Source: Candidatus Methanophagales archaeon
GTDB taxonomy: Archaea > Halobacteriota > Syntropharchaeia > Alkanophagales > Methanospirareceae
Assembly (NCBI GenBank): GCA_030668065.1
Contig: DAOUUS010000025.1
Coordinates: forward strand, 1-11,791
Direction of reading: 5' to 3'
Length of the DNA: 11,791 nucleotides
A program made the position numbers and the translations under genes. The notes under the pieces are model-generated. The model had not been told where the DNA came from and did not search any database. It saw only the letters and a program-made list of their open reading frames with translations. Shown piece after piece: positions 7,416 through 11,791 of the stretch (positions within the stretch are counted from its first letter, which is position 1; each line of letters opens with the position of its first letter).

Positions 7416-8558
7416 ATGGAATTAGAGTTAAACGAACGTGACAGGGAGTTTCAGAGCGTAGCGAGGCAGTTTGCCGAGACGGAGGTATTGCCGAGAGCAG
7501 CCGAGATAGACCGTAAAGGGAAGTTCCCTTCTGACATAGCGAGAAGGATGGCGGAACTCGAACTTTTTGGGATTCCGTTCCCGCGAGAATATGGCGGTGC
7601 AGGTGCGACTCTGATGAGCTATATCGTGATGTTAGAGGAACTAGCAAGGGTAAGTGCGAGCATTGGGTTTTTGAGTTCCGCAGGGCTTATTACCATGTTC
7701 CCTATACTGTATGCGGGTTCCGAAGCGCAAAAGGAGAGATACCTCAAACCTTTGTGTACGGGCGATAAACTAGGTGCTTTCGCCTTAACAGAACCTTCTG
7801 CCGGTTCAGACCCGCTTTCTATAGAGACTGTCGCGGTGCGAGAAGGCGATGAATACGTGCTTACCGGGAAAAAGGCGTTTATCACGAACACCGCCGTTGC
7901 GGACATCTATATAGTGTTTGCATACACGGACAAGGACAAGAAGCGGAAAGGGATGAGTGCTTTTATCGTAGAGAAGCGAACAAAGGGGTTCTCGTTTACT
8001 GATATACAGGATATGGTGGGTATGCGAGGTTGCATTGTTGGTGGATTGGAGTTCCGTGATTGTAGAGTGCCAAAGGAGAACTTGCTTGGTGCTGAGGGTG
8101 ACGGGTTCAAGATAGGCATGGCTACTCTGGATAGGGATAGAATAGCGACAAGCTGTATCGGTGTCGGCATTGCTCAGGCTTGTTTGGATGTTTCAAAGCT
8201 GTATGCAAAAGAACGGAAGCAGTTCGCGCAGCCGATCGCTAATTTCCAGGCAGTTCAGTTCATGCTCGCGGATATGGCGGTGGAAATAGAAGCGGCAAGG
8301 TTGCTTACTTATAAAGCGGCGTATCTTGCGGATAGCGGCACGAGGTTCACTAAGGAGGCGTCAATGGCTAAGCTTTATGCCTCGGAAGTTGCGTTCCGCG
8401 CGGCGGCAAATGCGATGCAGATACATGGCGGTTATGGCTGTACGAAGAAATGTCCCGCCGAGCGGTATTTGCGGGATGCACGGATACTCAGTATCGCAGT
8501 GGGAACGTCTGAGATACAGAGACTGGTGATAGCACGGGAAGAGTTGCGGAATTTTTGA
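7416..8558 (+). CDS. Acyl-CoA dehydrogenase family protein (380 aa) with atypical catalytic residue
   Basis: This is a FAD-dependent enzyme of the family that oxidises acyl-CoA to 2-enoyl-CoA and passes electrons to ETF. The length and motifs fit: FALTEPSAGSD (122-132) at the FAD/substrate site, KKAFITN and then the beta domain, ERKQFAQPIANFQAVQ in the C-terminal helical domain, QIHGGYG (335-341) and RDARI. The catalytic glutamate of short/medium-chain enzymes, normally in Y-E-G-T-S-E, is Val362 here (IAVGTSEIQ). Isovaleryl- and long-chain enzymes instead use a glutamate in helix G; the equivalent place here (LDRDRIA) holds Asp241. Substrate therefore cannot be assigned; branched or cyclic acyl-CoA are possibilities. 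GGTGA four bases before the ATG supports the start. No ETF, thiolase or CoA ligase gene is nearby. A small membrane protein gene follows 54 bp downstream. Confidence 0.93.
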   Translation: MELELNERDREFQSVARQFAETEVLPRAAEIDRKGKFPSDIARRMAELELFGIPFPREYGGAGATLMSYIVMLEELARVSASIGFLSSAGLITMFPILYAGSEAQKERYLKPLCTGDKLGAFALTEPSAGSDPLSIETVAVREGDEYVLTGKKAFITNTAVADIYIVFAYTDKDKKRKGMSAFIVEKRTKGFSFTDIQDMVGMRGCIVGGLEFRDCRVPKENLLGAEGDGFKIGMATLDRDRIATSCIGVGIAQACLDVSKLYAKERKQFAQPIANFQAVQFMLADMAVEIEAARLLTYKAAYLADSGTRFTKEASMAKLYASEVAFRAAANAMQIHGGYGCTKKCPAERYLRDARILSIAVGTSEIQRLVIAREELRNF

Positions 8559-8612
8559 CCGCAAAGAATAAAAGGTAGTACAATAAAGATTACAGTGGTG
8601 AACACGAGAAAA

Positions 8613-8729
8613 ATGGTGAAGAAGAAGGGGAAAGAGAAAGATACAACGAGATGGCAAAGAACCGCAATGGGCCTATTAATGGCGTTGATTATGATTGGTT
8701 CGGTAGTTGCGATGATGATGCAGTTTTGA
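8613..8729 (+). CDS. Small basic single-span membrane protein (38 aa), hypothetical
   Basis: A short open frame starts at ATG 8613 (MVKKKGKEKDTTRWQRTAM) and ends at TGA 8727-8729. It encodes a lysine/arginine-rich head of about 17 residues followed by one hydrophobic segment (GLLMALIMIGSVVAMMM) and a two-residue tail. The charge pattern suggests a membrane anchor with the head in the cytoplasm, or a bare signal-peptide-like sequence. A GGTGA at 8597-8601 lies 11 bases before the ATG. In-frame GTG codons at 8595 and 8598 could add five or six residues. It follows the acyl-CoA dehydrogenase by 54 bp on the same strand and is followed by a hairpin with a T run, consistent with the last gene of a short operon. 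I do not recognise the family. Confidence 0.5.
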   Translation: MVKKKGKEKDTTRWQRTAMGLLMALIMIGSVVAMMMQF

Positions 8730-8767
8730 ACCGCTATATTGACGCATTTGTGCGTATGACCTGTGGT

Positions 8768-8788
8768 GCTACGTTGTAGCTGCTTTTT
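8768..8788 (+). terminator. Possible hairpin plus T-run terminator
   Basis: GCTAC (8768-8772) and GTAGC (8776-8780) form a 5 bp stem with a 3-base loop, followed three bases later by five T. A second small stem, ACGCA-TTTG-TGCGT, lies just before at 8742-8755. Together they sit downstream of the small membrane protein gene. The stems are short, and archaeal termination depends mainly on T tracts, so this is a tentative call. Confidence 0.4.
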
Positions 8789-8859
8789 ATGCACTTATTT
8801 ACGTATTGAACGTTTATTCATGTGTTCTTTTTCACACCGGAAATCATGAAATAACGAAT

Positions 8860-8873
8860 AGTTGGGCCCAACT
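8860..8873. repeat. Perfect 14 bp palindrome AGTTGGGCCCAACT between convergent genes
   Basis: The sequence is identical on both strands without interruption. It lies between the small membrane protein gene (plus) and the end of the surface protein gene (minus), 41 bp beyond the latter's stop. On the minus strand AT-rich sequence follows it, so it could help end transcription of the surface protein. A protein-binding dyad or a chance palindrome are alternatives. Confidence 0.5.
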
Positions 8874-8888
8874 GACCATCCCTACCGA

Positions 8889-8977
8889 TTCATCCGCGCC
8901 GTGTCACTCGTCTTCACCGGTAATAATCGGCACTTCCTGAATACCACTTCATCCGCACCGTGTCACCCGTCTCCACC
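8889..8977. repeat. Imperfect 30 bp direct repeat spanning the surface-protein stop codon
   Basis: Bases 8889-8918 and 8948-8977 match at 27 of 30 positions (core CCGTGTCAC), 59 bases apart. The right copy encodes the ETGDTVRMK end of the surface protein. The left copy contains the TGA stop (8914-8916) and lies in another frame, where it would read KTSDTARMN. It looks like a local duplication that changed the C-terminus of the gene. Confidence 0.7.
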
Positions 8978-11791
8978 AGTTGGGACAGCGATTTGATCGC
9001 CACATCATCCCAATAAACATTCACAGTTTTTGGAAGCTTATTCACGTCCTCGTTCGCATACACTCTCAGCATCAACTCGTTGTTCCCTTCTGTCAGATAC
9101 ACCGGAATATCCACGAGTTTCCAGCCGGATTTCACCCGGGGCTTCTTTATATCCCACGTATCTGCCCCCGCTACATATTTCTCCACTACCCAGCCCTCAT
9201 ACCCTTCATTCTTACCCAATAGGTCCTCGTCCCAGATTACCTCGTCATTGATCAGCACCTGCTTGCTTATATTCTTCGCATCCGTTGCAGTCTCCGGATA
9301 CGCATTACGTACATCATCCGTATACGAATCACGTACATTAAACGACATAACCACAACTCCGGAATCCTGTGCATAAAACTGCTGCGACAGTTCCATGTAA
9401 TCATCCTTATCGGTATCGTCGTACTGCTCAACACGGCATGAGTATAACGGTGAAACATATTCTTCTGTGCTAGAACCGCCTCTAAAACCGCCCGTGTGCG
9501 TAACCGTCCACGCAGATAGGCTGTCCCTGTCGCCGCCTTTTATCTTTGGGAGCGGAGAAATCTCGTAGCTCAATAACGGCTCTAAATTGTCGAAGTTCAC
9601 ATCCGTGGAGGCCCAGAGATAGAAACGCTTATATGGTTCTCCTTTTACAAACTCTTCATATAGCAAGAACCCGAGCTTTTGGTTCTCGCCCACATGGTCC
9701 GGCACGAACGGAATCACCCACTCACCACTGTCCCAGCGCTTAAGCCATCTGCTCTCTGTTCTAAGCAGGCGGTCATCCAGTTTTATCTGCAGGATATAGT
9801 TCATCTCAGTATGCTTGTCGTTCTGTATCCCCACGAGGACCTCAGCAGGTTCGCCAAGGTGTAGTTTTGTTGGGTAGTTCTCCTCTGTCCCGTTTGCATC
9901 CAGCACATAGAATGAAGAAGTAGCCTTCTCAGGTGCCTTTGTTATCGGTTCTATCACTACATCATCCCACCAGACGTCAACAGGGAAATCCGCCGCACCT
10001 TCAGCTTTTGTATATAGACCCAACATCAGTTTTGTCGTTGCTGCATTCAGAGTGACCGGAACTTTAATATGCCGCCAGCCATCATCTCCTGCTACGTCCT
10101 CCGTCCATATTACTCTGTCGTCCAAACGGACCAGTTTTATAAAGGCATCTGCCTTATTCTCGGTACATGAATCCCTTACATTGAACGATAAAACAACGAC
10201 GGCGGGATATTTTGCTGTCGTTATGTTCTGGCAAATGCAGGCATAACTATCGAGTGGTGCTGCGGTCGTGGACTGATAGCTGGTCGCATAAGAATGAACA
10301 GGCGAAACGTAAGCGGAATCTGTTAGAAACACGGTAAAGTTGGTTGCATTTTCGGTCGTCCATCCGCCAAAAGATTCCATGTCGCCGTTTTCTATTTCTG
10401 GTAGCGGGAACACCACATAGTCGCTAAGCACAGCTAAATTGTTATAGTCTATTTCGGAAGATACCCATAGGACGAATTCTTTATACGGCTTCTCCGTCAC
10501 GGTATTTTTGAATAAAAGGAACTCTAGCTTTAGCAGTGGTCCTATCAGAGTAGACGTGAAGGATATTGGTTGTTCCATGGTATAGCCATCTTCAAGTATC
10601 ACCGTTTCTGTTTTGAGCAATTCACCACCCAGTTTCACCTGTAAAATGTAAGTTACGGGTTCATGCTCCTGGTTCTCTATCCCCACAAAGACCTCAGCCG
10701 GCTCACCGAGATATAACTCAGTTGGATATGAATCCACACCGCCATCGGCATCAAGGACATAGAACGAAGTGGCAGTTTGCTTTAGAATCGTCTCGAATTG
10801 CTCTATCTGTACGTCATCCCACCATACCGTTACAGGCATATTTTTTGAATCCGACTTCGCGTATACCCGCAGCGTCAATCGGTTCGTGCCGTTGTCCAGC
10901 GTAAGCGGTATCTCTACCTTTTGCCAGCTTTCATCGCCTGCCACGTCATCTTCCCAGATCACCAGGTCGTTCACCATTATCTGCTTGTAAAGGCAGCCTT
11001 CGCTTCTATTCGACTTCTGCGAGTCGCTAACCTTGAACGACAAGCTGGCAAGGCCTTCTCTGGAAACAACGTCCTGATATATCCCCCCATACTGCCCTTT
11101 CGTGATTGGCGTTCCTGACGGATAATCTATCTGATAAGTACTCTCAGAAAACGCATCCACTTCCACGTCTAAATATACCCGTTGACCGCTTCTTATGTCG
11201 AATTCCATAGTGGTAGCCATATAAACGCTGGGAAGCACATCCAGCCAGAGATGACCGGGTACGGTCTCTAACTCAAAGTAGCCTTTGCTATCCGTAAGCG
11301 CCGCCTTCTCGTAGCCCGCGTGGTCACTTACCTCTACTCTTACTGCCGGTAGGCGCGTGCCATTACAAGACACAAACCCATAAATCGTGGCTTTTGGTGG
11401 TGGCGGCGGTATCTCATCAATCGTCAGGTAAACAGTCGCAGTCTCGCCATAAGAAAGATTGAATTCCGTGCTATTCGAGAAATAATCCTCTTTGCTTACG
11501 TCCATTTTTATATGGCCTGCTATGGTCTTTAATGTGTAGTAACCGAATTCGTTAGTTCTTGTATAATTAGTGTAGCCCTTGCTGCTGACTCGTATGGACG
11601 CATCCGGAATAGGGACTCCGGTAGTGTTCTCGATATAGCCTTCCACGATGGAATTCTCGGGTGTCATTTTCACATCAACCCACGACTCCTCGGATATGTC
11701 ATACTGTGTGCTATTAGTCCTGTATCCTGCTGCTTTTGCTTCTATCCTTGAAGGTCCTGCGATTACATTTAACCCGAAGTACCCTCTCTCG
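8914..11791 (-). CDS. Large modular extracellular protein: CarboxypepD_reg-like, jelly-roll and DUF1616-like repeats (5' end beyond window)
   Basis: This frame is open to the right edge, so the N-terminus and any signal peptide are missing; about 958 residues are visible. In protein order there are three carboxypeptidase-regulatory-like beta sandwiches, the first cut by the edge (to about 11660, 11650-11410, 11400-11160), the second ending in a PPPPP linker. Then comes a jelly-roll module ending in WWDDVQIE (near 10800-10827), a DUF1616-like domain starting FYVLDADG (near 10770), a second jelly-roll ending in WWDDVVIE (about 9977), a second DUF1616-like domain starting FYVLDANG (about 9915), and a third jelly-roll ending in VYWDDVAI (about 9018). 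Asn-x-Ser/Thr sites and acidic composition fit a glycosylated cell-surface or secreted archaeal protein. No C-terminal membrane segment or sorting signal is visible; it ends abruptly at SGSADYYR. The likely role is adhesion or binding at the cell surface, an inference from architecture only. Confidence 0.85.
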   Translation of the reverse strand, partial: ERGYFGLNVIAGPSRIEAKAAGYRTNSTQYDISEESWVDVKMTPENSIVEGYIENTTGVPIPDASIRVSSKGYTNYTRTNEFGYYTLKTIAGHIKMDVSKEDYFSNSTEFNLSYGETATVYLTIDEIPPPPPKATIYGFVSCNGTRLPAVRVEVSDHAGYEKAALTDSKGYFELETVPGHLWLDVLPSVYMATTMEFDIRSGQRVYLDVEVDAFSESTYQIDYPSGTPITKGQYGGIYQDVVSREGLASLSFKVSDSQKSNRSEGCLYKQIMVNDLVIWEDDVAGDESWQKVEIPLTLDNGTNRLTLRVYAKSDSKNMPVTVWWDDVQIEQFETILKQTATSFYVLDADGGVDSYPTELYLGEPAEVFVGIENQEHEPVTYILQVKLGGELLKTETVILEDGYTMEQPISFTSTLIGPLLKLEFLLFKNTVTEKPYKEFVLWVSSEIDYNNLAVLSDYVVFPLPEIENGDMESFGGWTTENATNFTVFLTDSAYVSPVHSYATSYQSTTAAPLDSYACICQNITTAKYPAVVVLSFNVRDSCTENKADAFIKLVRLDDRVIWTEDVAGDDGWRHIKVPVTLNAATTKLMLGLYTKAEGAADFPVDVWWDDVVIEPITKAPEKATSSFYVLDANGTEENYPTKLHLGEPAEVLVGIQNDKHTEMNYILQIKLDDRLLRTESRWLKRWDSGEWVIPFVPDHVGENQKLGFLLYEEFVKGEPYKRFYLWASTDVNFDNLEPLLSYEISPLPKIKGGDRDSLSAWTVTHTGGFRGGSSTEEYVSPLYSCRVEQYDDTDKDDYMELSQQFYAQDSGVVVMSFNVRDSYTDDVRNAYPETATDAKNISKQVLINDEVIWDEDLLGKNEGYEGWVVEKYVAGADTWDIKKPRVKSGWKLVDIPVYLTEGNNELMLRVYANEDVNKLPKTVNVYWDDVAIKSLSQLVETGDTVRMKWYSGSADYYR
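9298..9340. repeat. In-frame 24-base tandem duplication inside the surface protein gene
   Basis: Bases 9298-9316 and 9322-9340 match at 16 of 19 positions with a period of 24 bases, eight codons. The protein reads VRDSYTDD followed by VRNAYPET, so the NVRDS strand seen once in the second jelly-roll module appears twice in the third. This looks like a recent microduplication that kept the frame. Confidence 0.6.

Noticed and set aside
1..11791. Search for CRISPR arrays, tRNA or rRNA genes, insertion sequences and attachment sites.
   Set aside because: No regularly spaced repeats, cloverleaf-like sequences, transposase-like frames or terminal inverted repeats were seen by eye.

Overview
The window looks archaeal, and specifically euryarchaeal. 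It encodes the gamma subunit of archaeal translation initiation factor 2 with its four-cysteine zinc knuckle, a Rad50-type zinc-hook ATPase, and a secreted protein built from carboxypeptidase-regulatory-like, jelly-roll and DUF1616-like modules. Upstream of several starts there are GGTGA-type ribosome binding sites. An acyl-CoA dehydrogenase in such a background points towards a methanogen-related lineage with beta-oxidation-type genes, for example ANME-1/Methanophagales, Syntrophoarchaeum-like archaea or Archaeoglobales. That placement is inference; no rRNA or tRNA is present to confirm it.

Layout. From 1 to 2441 (minus) lies a large Eco57I/type IIG-like restriction-modification gene that runs off the left edge. 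It is broken twice: an in-frame TAA at 2103-2105 separates the RecB-like nuclease domain from the rest, and a frame change in a run of ten A (1248-1257 region) splits the protein just before methyltransferase motif I. Immediately upstream on the same strand (2483-5245) is an orphan Rad50/SbcC-like ATPase with no Mre11 next to it. A divergent AT-rich intergenic region (5246-5468) leads to pdxT (plus), the glutaminase subunit of PLP synthase. pdxT converges with the aIF2-gamma gene (minus, 6092-7288) with only 20 bp between stops. A second divergent region leads to an acyl-CoA dehydrogenase (plus, 7416-8558), followed by an unlisted small basic single-membrane-segment protein (8613-8729). The right quarter (8914-11791, minus) is a large modular surface protein, open at the right edge.

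How the parts relate. The two left-hand genes are co-directional with a 41 bp gap and form a possible DNA-processing or defence pair, now apparently decaying or mis-assembled. pdxT, aIF2-gamma and the dehydrogenase are housekeeping or metabolic genes with no obvious functional link. There is no CRISPR array, insertion sequence, tRNA or rRNA. No gene-free stretch exceeds 300 bases.

Most notable points: (i) the doubly interrupted RM gene, whose reading is restored exactly on both sides of each lesion; (ii) an aIF2-gamma whose conserved first beta strand lies upstream of the only possible AUG, with no standard start codon; (iii) an acyl-CoA dehydrogenase that has valine where the usual catalytic glutamate sits; (iv) a small hidden membrane-protein gene; (v) short duplications and a perfect palindrome around the 3' end of the surface-protein gene. 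Two anomalies can each be repaired by one extra base in a homopolymer (A10 and G5), so under-called homopolymers in the source assembly are a serious alternative explanation.
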